Source: CAYXEN01 sp964464035 (GTDB taxonomy: Bacteria; Krumholzibacteriota; Krumholzibacteriia; WVZY01). Taken from it: DNA of 61,818 nucleotides. The notes beneath the pieces are model-generated. The model was not told the DNA's origin and searched no databases. It saw only the letters and a program-made list of their open reading frames with translations. Location of the stretch: contig CAYXEN010000008.1 in NCBI GenBank assembly GCA_964464035.1, forward strand, positions 1 to 61,818, written 5' to 3'. Below are positions 17,007-29,500 of the stretch, one piece after another (the stretch's first letter is position 1; each line of letters opens with the position of its first letter). Position numbers and translations under genes: made by a program.

Positions 17007-17813
17007 CTACGCCTGAACGATCTGTCTTCTCCGAGTCATCACCCACACGGCGGTGACGATGAGGAGCGCGACCAGGATGATGAGCCCGATCGAATTGAGC
17101 GTAGGTGTGCAGTGCGCGTGGACGTCGACGCAATTGCCGTTTGCCGGCGGCGCATTCAGAGGAGGATACGCATAGTTGACTCCACACTTGTCATCAGCGG
17201 TCAGAACCCTCCTGAACTCGCAGAAATTGAACGCCCAGAACATCACGGGCCTGTAGCGCAGAAGGGTCTCGTCGTTCTCGTGCCCCAGTGATATCCAGTG
17301 GCCGAACTCGTGCAACGCCACGCTCGTCAGATCGTACGTGTTCCCGGTGCACCCGGCCGGAGCGCTGTTCACGAACCAGGTCGTGGCATCGTTGAAACAG
17401 ATGTCCGCCTCCGTTATACAGCAGGTGGACGTGTTGTACCACCACCAGGATGTCGCAAGGACGTTCGGCCCGAAATTACAGGTCCCCATGGAAACCACGT
17501 TGTTTCCGTCCTGGTTGCCGATGCAATCACCGTTGATGTCGGCCACGCAACCCAATAGGGTCGTGTTGCCGTTGTAACTCAGCTGGAATCTTGTACCGGC
17601 TCCGTTCCAAGTGCTCGCAGCGGCTTGGATCTCGGCCAGGAACGTCGACGTGCCGGACTTGTTCGTCGGCTCGGTCGTGTTGACGAGATAAGAGATCGGC
17701 GTCGTCCCCGGACACCATACCTGCCCGTTGTAGACGTACGCGTCGGCGGTGGATCCCGCCATCAATATGACCAGCGAACAGCCGATAAGCCATAAAAGCG
17801 ATCTTCCTTTCAT
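17007..17813 (-). CDS. Secreted matrixin-like metalloprotease with IPTL-CTERM-like tail
   Basis: A 268-residue exported protease. A clear SD (GAAAGGAG) precedes the ATG. The signal peptide ends near ADA-Y (about residue 25). The zinc site is HEFGHWISLGH (H168, E169, H172, H178), the extended HExxHxxGxxH of metzincins, with a candidate Met-turn at PVM (M191). Many cysteines suggest disulfides. The last about 32 residues (PTLNSIG from 237, a hydrophobic helix, then RRRQ) resemble the IPTL-CTERM sorting tail, a PEP-CTERM relative normally processed by an exosortase or archaeosortase-like enzyme. No such enzyme is in the window. It lies 46 bases after a small secreted protein gene, probably the same transcript. 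Substrate unknown. Confidence 0.85.
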   Translation of the reverse strand: MKGRSLLWLIGCSLVILMAGSTADAYVYNGQVWCPGTTPISYLVNTTEPTNKSGTSTFLAEIQAAASTWNGAGTRFQLSYNGNTTLLGCVADINGDCIGNQDGNNVVSMGTCNFGPNVLATSWWWYNTSTCCITEADICFNDATTWFVNSAPAGCTGNTYDLTSVALHEFGHWISLGHENDETLLRYRPVMFWAFNFCEFRRVLTADDKCGVNYAYPPLNAPPANGNCVDVHAHCTPTLNSIGLIILVALLIVTAVWVMTRRRQIVQA

Positions 17814-17859
17814 AATTCAACTCCTTTCTTGCATGCGGCCGAGAGACATCCTCGATCTC

Positions 17860-18351
17860 TCAGCGTCTGATCTCCCTGATCGTGGATCTGAGTCTATTGA
17901 TGAACTTATCGGCGGCTACGCCTTTTTCGACGATGGTCCCGTCGATGATCGTGTACTTGCCGAATTGCTTGGCGTTCAAGAAATAACGATCACCCCGCTT
18001 GACGAGGAAGAGAATCACATCTTCTCCTCCCTGGAAATCAGGGACGCCGGATACCCGGAGCCCCGTGTCCCCGACTTCCCCTCCCTGCACGGTCAGCAGC
18101 ACTTCTCCGCTCCCGACGGCGCCTTTGTACTCCTCTTGAACCTCTATTCTGATGTCCGTGTAGATTCCGACATGATTGGCGTCCCAATAGGAATGTTTGT
18201 CCATGACCACGCCGCGGAGAATGTTGTCCGACGTGCCGGTCAGGCTCTTAAGGCCGACCGGGATCATCGCCGCCTGTGCGCTTTGGACGCATAACGACGA
18301 TGCAACCAGCGCACAAACCGGAATCAAGAGCAAGAACCATAGTTTCCTCAT
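17860..18351 (-). CDS. Small secreted protein paired with the metalloprotease
   Basis: A 163-residue exported protein with an excellent SD (GGGAGGT). The signal peptide ends near AQA-A (about residue 28). The mature chain looks like a single beta-rich domain: LKSLTGTSDNILRGVVMDKHSYWD, YTDIRIEVQEEYKG, EVLLTVQGGEVGDTG, EDVILFLVKRGDRYFL, then a helical RINRLRSTIREIRR-type end. Similar proteins often precede matrixin-type proteases; that is recalled from genome context, not from a characterised family. It could be an inhibitor, propeptide-like chaperone or co-substrate of the protease downstream; none is shown. The 18352-18483 gap holds nothing recognisable. Confidence 0.75.
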   Translation of the reverse strand: MRKLWFLLLIPVCALVASSLCVQSAQAAMIPVGLKSLTGTSDNILRGVVMDKHSYWDANHVGIYTDIRIEVQEEYKGAVGSGEVLLTVQGGEVGDTGLRVSGVPDFQGGEDVILFLVKRGDRYFLNAKQFGKYTIIDGTIVEKGVAADKFINRLRSTIREIRR

Positions 18352-18483
18352 GATTTCATACCTCCCTCTGGGTGAGTTTTACATCTCCCGAATCGATTTC
18401 TTCCGCCGCCCTCTTCAAAAGGTCCGACACTACACCGCGCGTTCAAGGGCGGCCCCCGACTCGACCGGAGTCGAAGAAACGAT

Positions 18484-18978
18484 TCATCGAAATCCGCAGA
18501 TAAGAAGTTTCGGGGGGGCGCGGGATTCGGAAAAGGTGCACCAATACTTTTGCTGAACCATGAACACCGCATCAATCGCCGGGCGGTGATTCTTCTGTTC
18601 GTGGAAATCGTAATCGCCTGAAGTTATTCTCTCCTCGTAACCGGGGACGAAGGATACCCGCTCCACCCCGAGGCTGAGGCAGAAGAACAGGGCCACCAAT
18701 AACGAAGCACAGAGGAGAGCCTCGATGTTCGCCGGTGAAAACAAGTAGGGGCTGGTCACGAAACTATAAGCAGCACCCGCAGCAAGACCTGAAGCCAGCT
18801 TCTCAGAAATCCTTGTATGCCAAGGTTGCCAAACGAGGGGGACGAACGCTACGAGGCCGAAGCACCGACATGCCGGTACGAGATGGGATATCGACAGCAG
18901 AAGAGCTGATGCCGAACCGTAGAGGAAATACTGTGCCGTTCCGCTGACCCTGTTCTGCGTGAGCAAGAGCCTCCCCAT
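18484..18978 (-). pseudogene. N-terminal remnant resembling apolipoprotein N-acyltransferase (Lnt)
   Basis: A 164-residue reading frame with a good SD (AGGGGAG, seven bases) and a near-perfect promoter upstream. Residues 15-70 (FLYGSASALLLSI, FGLVAFVPLVW, LASGLAAGAAYS) and a further hydrophobic segment at about 83-105 resemble the membrane N-terminus of Lnt, which completes lipoprotein acylation. Lnt is about 500 residues; the nitrilase catalytic domain is absent and the last 50 residues look unrelated. It may be a decayed or deleted gene, or a small membrane protein of its own. A functional Lnt would then be elsewhere. Homology is recalled from pattern only. Confidence 0.45.
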
Positions 18979-19097
18979 TGGATTGCTCCCCTGGGATACA
19001 GGTCGACACAGATACTTTGATTTAAACTCTCGGTCAGGTCGCTCGATGGATGATTGTAATGTGGGACCTACACAAATCCCTTGCCTTCAGCCGGCGC

Positions 19098-19127
19098 ATT
19101 ATACCACAAGCGCGGTGCCAGTGTCAA
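19098..19127 (-). promoter_or_regulatory. Near-consensus sigma-70 promoter
   Basis: The minus strand reads TTGACA, an 18-base spacer and TATAAT, both boxes perfect. It points left at the Lnt-like remnant, about 115 bases before its ATG. Confidence 0.8.
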
Positions 19128-19281
19128 GTATTTGGTTTACAGTCGCTTTGGTGGCAAGCGGTTAATCCATCACGCCGGGTGGTTGCAGCGCCTCCCCGGC
19201 GCAGAGGGAACACCTTGAAGTCCACTCCCTCCTGGTGATAACATCTCACCCGCGTACTTGCCGGCTTCGGCTTTTCGAAGA

Positions 19282-19298
19282 GCCCGCCCCGGGCGGGC
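19282..19298. other. Hairpin in the acnA 5' region
   Basis: GCCCGCC-CCG-GGCGGGC is a perfect 7-bp inverted repeat 34 bases before the acnA start. It could be part of the acnA leader or the end of an upstream transcript. No T-tract follows. No convincing acnA promoter is visible in 19130-19320. Confidence 0.45.
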
Positions 19299-19332
19299 GA
19301 AGAGAGTTACAATCAATAGAAAGAGGATGAAG

Positions 19333-22086
<2,754 letters not shown>

Positions 22087-22111
22087 GCTCCGCGCCGGGC
22101 CTCCCGCCGGT

Positions 22112-23068
22112 TCAGGCATCCAGAGCGCTCGATCGCGAGGACAATTGGGCGCCGACCATCCCCGCCAGCATGAGCGCGCAGCCGACGATCGCGCGCGGGG
22201 ACAAACCTTCATGGAGAAGGATCCAGCCTCCAAGGGCGGCGAAGACAGCTTCGAGGCTCAGGATGATCGCCGCGGGCGAAGGAGGGGCGTAACGCTGCCC
22301 GGCGACCTGAAGCGTGTAGGCGACTCCCACGGAAAGAACGCCTCCGTAGAGTATCGGCACCGCGGCTACCTCGAGCGTCTCCAGCGTTATCCGCTCCGCC
22401 GCCAGGGCGACGGCCAAGCTCAAGAGAGCGCATACCGTGAACTGTGTGAATGCGAGTTTCCTTACGGCCACCCTCGAAGACATCCACCCGATCAAGAGTA
22501 CGTGAACGGCGAAGAAAAAGGCGCTGGCGAGAACCAGCAAGTCACCCCCGGCGAAACTGAAACGGCCCTTGACGCTCAGGAGATAGAGCCCCGCAGCGGC
22601 GCTCGCCGCTCCCATCCAGACTCCCGCGCCGGGGCGTTGGTTCAGGAACAAGCCGAGGATCGGGACCAGGACCACGTAGAGGCCGGTTATGAAACCCGCC
22701 TTGCCCGCGGTGGTATACACTATCCCCACCTGCTGGAGGGAGGCGCCGGCGAAGAGCACCGTGCCTGCGACGATTCCATAGCGAATGACGACTTCGGCCC
22801 CGGGCGAGGGCCCGCGCGGCTCGGACCCATCGCGGCGCCCGCCGTTTCTCCCCGCGAGCAGAAACGGCAGGAGAACGAGGCCGCCCAAGGCGAACCGGAC
22901 CCCGTTGAACGTGAAAGGGCCGACGTAGCGCATCCCCACCCGCTGGGCCACGAAGGCGAAGCCCCATATAATGGAGGCGAGGAGAAGAAGCATTTCCGAT
23001 TTGAATATCCTTGCGGTCGCCTGCTTCAATGCTTTCTCCCGGCTGCGATCGAGTGCCTGCCGCGGCAC
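22112..23068 (-). CDS. EamA/DMT family transporter
   Basis: A 318-residue inner-membrane protein with about ten hydrophobic helices and an internal duplication of five, typical of drug/metabolite transporters. Signatures include the N-terminal LLLLASIIWGFAFVAQRVGMRYVGPFTFNGVRFALGG and, in the second half, the repeat unit with GGVLSVGVAYTLQVAGQRYAPPSPAAIILSLEAVFAALGG. The substrate is not predictable. The start is uncertain: the extra basic N-terminus before SEMLLLL may belong to the protein. It is 37 bases downstream of glnS and could be read from the glnS promoter. Confidence 0.88.
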   Translation of the reverse strand: MPRQALDRSREKALKQATARIFKSEMLLLLASIIWGFAFVAQRVGMRYVGPFTFNGVRFALGGLVLLPFLLAGRNGGRRDGSEPRGPSPGAEVVIRYGIVAGTVLFAGASLQQVGIVYTTAGKAGFITGLYVVLVPILGLFLNQRPGAGVWMGAASAAAGLYLLSVKGRFSFAGGDLLVLASAFFFAVHVLLIGWMSSRVAVRKLAFTQFTVCALLSLAVALAAERITLETLEVAAVPILYGGVLSVGVAYTLQVAGQRYAPPSPAAIILSLEAVFAALGGWILLHEGLSPRAIVGCALMLAGMVGAQLSSRSSALDA

Positions 23069-23105
23069 CCTCCACCGCGGGAGCGGGTAAGCGCCGCGGG
23101 CGGGT

Positions 23106-24803
23106 TCATGCTTGCTTGAGGGATTTTTCTATCTTCGCCCATGTATCCCGGAGCGACACCGTCCGGTTGAAGACCAGGGCGCCCGGCTTGGAGTCCTTGG
23201 AATCGACACAGAAGTATCCCTGCCGCTCGAACTGGTACCTGCTTCCCGGCTCCGCCCCTGCCAGTGAAGGCTCCAGGCGGCAGCCTTGCAAGACCTCGAG
23301 CGAATCGGGATTGATGTAGTCCTTGAAATCTTTCCCCTCCTCGACCTCTTCGGGATCTTCCTTCGTGAAGAGATGATCGTATAGCCTCACTTCGGCGGGA
23401 ATCGCGTGCGGAGCGGACACCCAGTGAATGGTCCCTCTTATCTTGCGGCCGTCAGGAGTGGTCCCTCCCCGCGTCGCGGGATCGTATGTGCAGTGGAGCT
23501 CGACGACTTCGCCGGCATCGTCCTTCACTACGTCCACGCATTTTACTATGTAGGCATACCTGAGTCGCACCTCGCGCCCCGGCGCGAGCCGATAGAACTT
23601 CTTCGGCGGATCCTCGCGAAAGTCGCTCCGCTCGACGTAGAGCTCGCGGCTGAAAGGAACCTTGCGGGTGCCCATCGAGGGATCCTCCGGGTTGTTGACC
23701 GCGTCGAGCTCTTCCACCTCGCCCTCCGGGTAGTTGTCGATGATCACTTTCAAGGGGCGAAGGACCGCCATCACGCGCTGAGCCCTCTTGTTCAAGTCCT
23801 CGCGCACTGTGTGCTCGAGAAGGGCTATGTCCACCGTGCTGTCTCTCTTGGCCACGCCGATGCGGTCGCAGAAGCGCCTTATCGCCTCGGGAGTATAGCC
23901 GCGGCGCCTGAGCCCCGAGATGGTCGGCATGCGCGGATCGTCCCAGCCGCCGACGTAACCTCCCTCGACCAGCTCGAGGAGCTTGCGCTTGCTCATCACC
24001 GTGTAGTTCAGGTTGAGCCGGGCGAATTCTATCTGCTGCGGATGGTAGGCTTCCAGCTCATCGAGAAACCAGTCGTACAAGGGCCTGTGGTCCTCGAACT
24101 CGAGCGTGCATATGGAGTGGGTGATGCCCTCGATCGAATCGGACAGGCAGTGCGTGAAATCATACATGGGATATATGCACCACTTGTCGCCCGTTCGGTG
24201 GTGGGATGCTTTCACGATCCGGTATATCACCGGGTCGCGCATGTTGAGATTGCCCGACGACATGTCGATCTTGGCCCTGAGCGTTCTCGATCCTTCCTCG
24301 AACTCGCCGGCGCGCATCCGCTCGAATAGGTCGAGGTTCTCCTCCACCGTGCGGTTGCGATACGGGCTCTCCCTGCCCGGCTCGGTCAATGTGCCCCGGT
24401 ATTCCCTTATCTCCTCTGGACTGAGATCGCACACGTAGGCCTTGCCCTTCTTTATGAGCTGCACGGCGTACTCGTAGAGTCGATCGAAATAGTCCGAAGC
24501 GTAGAAAAGCCTGTCCCCCCAATCGAAGCCGAGCCAGCGCACGTCCTCTATTATGGAGTTCACGTACTCGACATCCTCCTTGGTCGGGTTGGTGTCGTCG
24601 AAGCGAAGGTTGCAGAGCCCGCCGAACTCCTCGGCTATCCCGAAGTTGAGGCAGATCGACTTGGCGTGGCCTATGTGGAGGTAACCGTTGGGCTCCGGCG
24701 GGAACCGCGTGTGCACCCGGCCGCCGTACTTGCCGGTCTTCAGGTCTTCTCTTATTATCGCCCGGATGAAATCCACTACGGGCGCGGGCTCTTTGGGAGG
24801 CAT
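23106..24803 (-). CDS. glnS: Glutaminyl-tRNA synthetase
   Basis: A 565-residue class I synthetase that charges tRNA-Gln directly. HIGH motif at residues 43-46 (PPEPNGYLHIGHAKS) and the KMSKS equivalent VMSKRKLLE near residue 270. RFDDTNPTKEDVEYV marks the glutamine site region, and the C-terminal anticodon-binding beta-barrels follow. SD AAGGACGG precedes ATG 24803. A direct GlnRS means the indirect GatCAB route may not be needed for Gln; no gat genes are in this window. Strong promoter at 24848-24876. Confidence 0.97.
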   Translation of the reverse strand: MPPKEPAPVVDFIRAIIREDLKTGKYGGRVHTRFPPEPNGYLHIGHAKSICLNFGIAEEFGGLCNLRFDDTNPTKEDVEYVNSIIEDVRWLGFDWGDRLFYASDYFDRLYEYAVQLIKKGKAYVCDLSPEEIREYRGTLTEPGRESPYRNRTVEENLDLFERMRAGEFEEGSRTLRAKIDMSSGNLNMRDPVIYRIVKASHHRTGDKWCIYPMYDFTHCLSDSIEGITHSICTLEFEDHRPLYDWFLDELEAYHPQQIEFARLNLNYTVMSKRKLLELVEGGYVGGWDDPRMPTISGLRRRGYTPEAIRRFCDRIGVAKRDSTVDIALLEHTVREDLNKRAQRVMAVLRPLKVIIDNYPEGEVEELDAVNNPEDPSMGTRKVPFSRELYVERSDFREDPPKKFYRLAPGREVRLRYAYIVKCVDVVKDDAGEVVELHCTYDPATRGGTTPDGRKIRGTIHWVSAPHAIPAEVRLYDHLFTKEDPEEVEEGKDFKDYINPDSLEVLQGCRLEPSLAGAEPGSRYQFERQGYFCVDSKDSKPGALVFNRTVSLRDTWAKIEKSLKQA

Positions 24804-24847
24804 TTTTCCGTCCTTAGTTCTCAGGGATCAGCGAACTTCAGGGAGAT

Positions 24848-24876
24848 ACTATACAAAACGCGGTGTGCCCGGTCAA
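24848..24876 (-). promoter_or_regulatory. Sigma-70-type promoter of glnS
   Basis: The minus strand has TTGACC, a 17-base spacer and TATAGT. The expected start is about 38 bases before the glnS ATG, giving a short leader. Confidence 0.8.
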
Positions 24877-24929
24877 GGGGAGCGGAATCCGATCATCGCC
24901 GTCACTCGACCTCCACCCACTCCCCCTTT

Positions 24930-26567
24930 TCAATAAACGACGAGACGAGCTCCATCGATACGTCGCAGTTCATCGATATAGGCCGCTTCTTCCGGAACAT
25001 ATATCGTCACTTTGGCGGCCGACTTCGCCGCCAAGGCCGTGACGACGTCACCGGCGAGAGCGTCGGCGATCTTGGCATGTACCACTCTTATGCGCGTACT
25101 CCCAAGACTGTATGGATGGACAAACACTCTTTCCCCATAGGTGGTACCAGGCAGCACCGCGAGCGCCGATGAGCTGGTCGCCAATGCATATAGTGTATAA
25201 CCGTATCCTTGCCAATCGACGAGGACGATCTTTTCCGCTTGTAATCGGCCCGGCCCGCTCGCCGAATGCTCCGCATCTTCAGCATAAGAGCCAGTGCTCT
25301 CGCCGAATCGTTCTAATCCGCTGCCGGAAGTCGAAGATGCCTGCGGTGTTACACCTTCCAGCACCATTGCCTGCAATCGATTGTATCGACTTATAACCTC
25401 GCTTTGCTTCGCATGAAAGTAGAAAAACGAACCGTGAGGGGTCTTGGGGGCGGCAGGATGAGTCTTGTTGTAGATCCGGTAGGCTCCCTCGGGAAGAAGG
25501 AGGTTCCCCGCAATCACCACGGTGGTCAGGACCGCCAGGCGGACAGACTTCGCGTCTCGAAGAGCGAGGTATGTCGTTATCCATACCAAGCCCACCGAGG
25601 CAAGAAGATAATGACGCAAGAAGGGAACAGGATGCATCAACCAAAACGAGAACGGGATAAGGATCCAAACCGCCGCGACCGCCAGCAGCTTGCGATCGCC
25701 GGGCGCCTGCACGCGTGCCGCGCGGCCGACTGCGCTTCGCCACGCGTAAACCACGGCGAGAAAAACGGTGAATGCACCCATGCCGAGGATCGCCCACGTT
25801 CCGCTACGGAGCACTCCCCCGATTGAAAAAGCCGATTTGTAGAAATCGGTGATTCTCCGCATATATTCGCGCACGCCGTAGAGACGTGGGTCGTTCACGT
25901 CCGTGATGAGCCTCATCACCGCGAAGTAGGCGACAAGGGCGGAGGCGACGAGAAAGAACGCTATGCCGAAATTTCTGAACCTGCGCCGGCTGAACACCGC
26001 CAATAGAAAAATGGCCGGGGCGACAAATATGATTTCAGTCCGCAAACAAAACGAAGCAGCCGCAAAAAGAGTCGCAAGAATGAACGCCAGGGCGCCTCGG
26101 TGAGACCGACCGATCCTTCCGGCCGCCAAGACAGCTGCAAGCAGAAACATCAGAGACGGTAATATAGGATGAAAGTAAGTCGTCGATTCCCAAACGAGCG
26201 GAGTGAAGAGAAACAACAGGCACCCGGCAAGGGCCGTACGAACCGGCATGTGCACCCGAAACAGTCTGTAGAGGAGACAGGCGGCAACGGCGAAACAGAT
26301 CACGCCAAGCCAGTTGAGAAAGGCGATCAGATGCACGGGCGAATCGAATACAAGCGGATACACTCCCTTGACTACGAAATAAATGCCCGGACTCACCTAC
26401 CGCCCGTAGAGAAACGCATGCGAGAAATCCACGCTGCCGGAGAGCGCCATCGCCATCCCGGCCGCCATGACGACGGGATCCGGATCGCCCATGCCGCCGC
26501 CGTACATGAAGGCGGCGCGGCTGAGCAAAGCGAGGGAGAAAAGAAGCAGTAGGTTTCGTCGATCCAT
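24930..26567 (-). pseudogene. GT39-like membrane glycosyltransferase, interrupted by in-frame TAG
   Basis: Read from ATG 26567, the frame gives 56 residues (MDRRNLLLLFSLALLSRAAF... AFLYGR), then TAG at 26399-26397, then directly continues without frame change as VSPGIYFVVKGVYPL and 487 more residues. The first part supplies the missing first membrane helix and the D-P-containing periplasmic loop of ArnT/PMT-like (GT39) enzymes; the YGR-x-SPG junction is what such proteins show, so CAG (Gln) is the likely ancestral codon. The rest has about ten helices (for example LLAVAAVWILIPFSFWLMHP) and a C-terminal soluble domain of about 150 residues. It would transfer a lipid-linked sugar on the periplasmic face. 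Either a nonsense mutation, an assembly error, or read-through; a short GTG-start protein from 26396 is possible but would lack the first helix. It lies 22 bases after the large secreted protein gene. Confidence 0.6.
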
Positions 26568-26588
26568 CTCGCCTGAAAGGGCCGCTTG

Positions 26589-29500
26589 CTATCGCAAGAG
26601 CACCATTTTCCTCGTCTTCGCAAAATCCTTCGTGATCAACCGATAGAAATAAACCCCGCTCGAGACCGCCTCACCCCTGTCGTTTCTTCCGTCCCAGACC
26701 TTCTTGTAGACGTCGGCTTCCTTAACCGAGTTCTCCAGGGTGCGCACGAGCTGCCCGGACACGTTGTAGATCTTCAAGCTCACGTGCGCCCTTTCCCTGA
26801 TCGAATACTTTATCGTCGTCGTGGGATTGAAAGGATTGGGGTAGTTCTGGGCGAGCCCGGTCTCGAACCGAAGGTCGCCTCCTCCGGTCGGGTCGTTTAT
26901 CACGTTGTCCATCCACCTGAGTATATCGAGAAGATGCTCGGCGCGATCCGGCGGAAAGGCCACCCTGTCGTCGCGGATATCATGGTAACTCAGCCCCGAC
27001 AACATCACTTTGGCCGAGGCGCCCACCCCGTTCGTCGTCGTTTGGGCAAGGAGCGCACCATAGGCGGGGTTGTTCTCGTACGCCATAGCCGTCCCCGACG
27101 AACCGGTCGCCTCGAGGACGTCGAAGTTCCCGGCCCACGTGCAGTAGTTTGAATAAGCCACGATCGAATCGGGAGACGAAGCGTGCACGAAGCAGGATCC
27201 CGCTTGCCCTATCGCCAGGGGAGACAGGGGAAGCCCCATGGTGGTATGGCTCGATGACAATACGTTGAAATTCATGTAATCGTTCTTCAAGTTGATCGCG
27301 TCGGCGCCGGTGAGAATCGCCCATTCGGCGGCGATCTCGTCTCCCGAGATGTAGAGCCCGGGGCCGCCCGGATGTTGATCGAGGAACGAGTAGAGCATGC
27401 CGAAATCATTGCTCTTGCTGTTACCTCCGTCTCCCATCGTGCCCGACGAGAGGGAGCCGGAATTCCAGATTATCTTCTTGTAATACGGAATGATCTGGTT
27501 GGCCGTGCTCACGACCCTCGAGCCCGGGCCGTTGCCCAGCACGGAAGAAGGCGCTCTCACGTCGTATCGATCCGGGGTAATCCCCAGGAGTTCGAAGGAC
27601 GAGCCGAAGTAAGGCTGGGCTCCGTATCCACTGCAAGCATCCACGTATAGAACATCCGTCGTCCCAGCCAGTGCGTTCGCGGGCAGGCACGTCACTTCCA
27701 TCGGATCGGCCTGCGCTTCGGCTTCCGTCAGGGTAACGTTGGGAAAATCCGCGCTGTAGCTGGTAGTGGGACCATATGCATATGATACATTCCCCGCCGC
27801 ATCGCGCGCGGAGAAATAAAATTCTATTGTGTCACCCGGAGTATAGAGGTTGTCGTTCAAGTCCGCACAATAGACATCAGGTACGACAAATCGCCTCCCC
27901 GGCTTCGAAAACACGGTATCCATTCTCAGAACCGTCCATCCCCCTCCCGACGAAACGACCGGCCACCGCGATATGTCGCCCGATACAGCCGCCCCGGATT
28001 TGGAAGGCCCGAGCTCGCGGACGTGAATGTAAACGGCCGGACCGCTCGAGGGATCGCCCGTAATGTGATTGTCCAAGCCGTAATTTGGTTCCGAAACCGT
28101 GACCACGGTAGAATCGCCCGGCCTGACGTTCGGGTTAAAAGTCGACAGCCTGTCGGTGGCCATGTCCATACGCACCGTGCCGGTCACCGTGCCGTCGGAG
28201 GCGAAATTGTCCTGGAACAAGTACCGGTCCTGCACGTACCACTGCGGGCCCTTGATGTCGATCCTTATGAATCGCACGTTGTCATAGAGCGGCGCATGGG
28301 TATGACACTCGCCCGTTCCATAATACCCGCACCAGAATTCGCACAAGTCATAACACCCCAGGGCGAGTTGAATCTGCTCCGCTCCGGGCTGGACGAGGTC
28401 GGCGTAGAAATCCCGGCGCCTCACCCAGGTCTTGCTGTAACCGTAATCCACGAAGGCTCGATCCCGCCACTGGCCGGGGCATCCCCCGATCCACGAGCGT
28501 ATGTGCCATATGAAGAACACGAGGGGATTCAGGGGATTGTCTTCGTATATGTCGAACTCGAAATAGGCAGCCGAAGCCGTGCTTGGAACGGGGTTGCCGT
28601 TTATGTCATGGTTCCAATCGATCAGCGGCGACCACACTTCGTTCGTCAGGTATTTCATTATCCCGTCTCTTTCCTCGCCGTATGGAACCACTTTCTGCTC
28701 GGGATGCCCTCCGCACGTGTAATCATACGTGGAACCGTTGAAGAACCCCCACAGCCAGGTCGCATTCTTCCTGCAGAGATCTTCTTGCAACACGCTGAAG
28801 CCGGGGAACAGGCCGGTGAAGTCGCCGTAGCCGGGATTCACCCTGGCCCGCCAGTCGCCGTCGCTCGTCACCGTGTCCCCTACGGCTTCCGACTCGAAAT
28901 CCTGGTAATCTATGAGGCCGCCCGTATCCGAGACGACGAGGCTGTCCACCACTATGCCGCCGTCCGAATCGTACAAACCGTCTTTGTCCGACCAGGCACC
29001 ATCGCTTATGAACAAGAAACGCAATTTTACGAGCCCTGCGAGTGAATCGGCCGGAATGGTGAGGGCCGGCGCCGTGGTGCCCGTTCCGTTCAAGGTGAGA
29101 AGAGCCCGCCAGTTGCCCGTCTTGCTCAAGTATTGCACGTATGTATAGTCGTATCCGGGCTCTGAATCGTAAAAGGCCTTGAACCCGAGGGTCACGTCGC
29201 CCGTGCACGTAAAGGAGCGCGACTCGAAGCGCTGATCCCACGAGTTGCCGTAGCCGGGTGGGGTGGTATAGCCGCAAAACCGCGGATCCCCCGACGGTGA
29301 CATACCGCACCAGAGCGACTTGCTCCCCTCTATGGGAACGAGGTTCCCCGAATTGCCTCCGCCGAGCCCGGCGAAATCATCCACGTGGAAAAAGGCGCCC
29401 TCCTGGGCCGTGAGATCCACGCCGAACCAGCCTTGCGGATCCGGGCTGTTCGGTCCGTCGAAGCCGAATTCGGCGAGAACGTACGTGTCGGCGTAGGCGC

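Noticed and set aside
26397..26399. TAG as pyrrolysine
   Set aside because: No reason to expect Pyl in this enzyme; one transition from CAG explains it better, and no Pyl genes are in the window.
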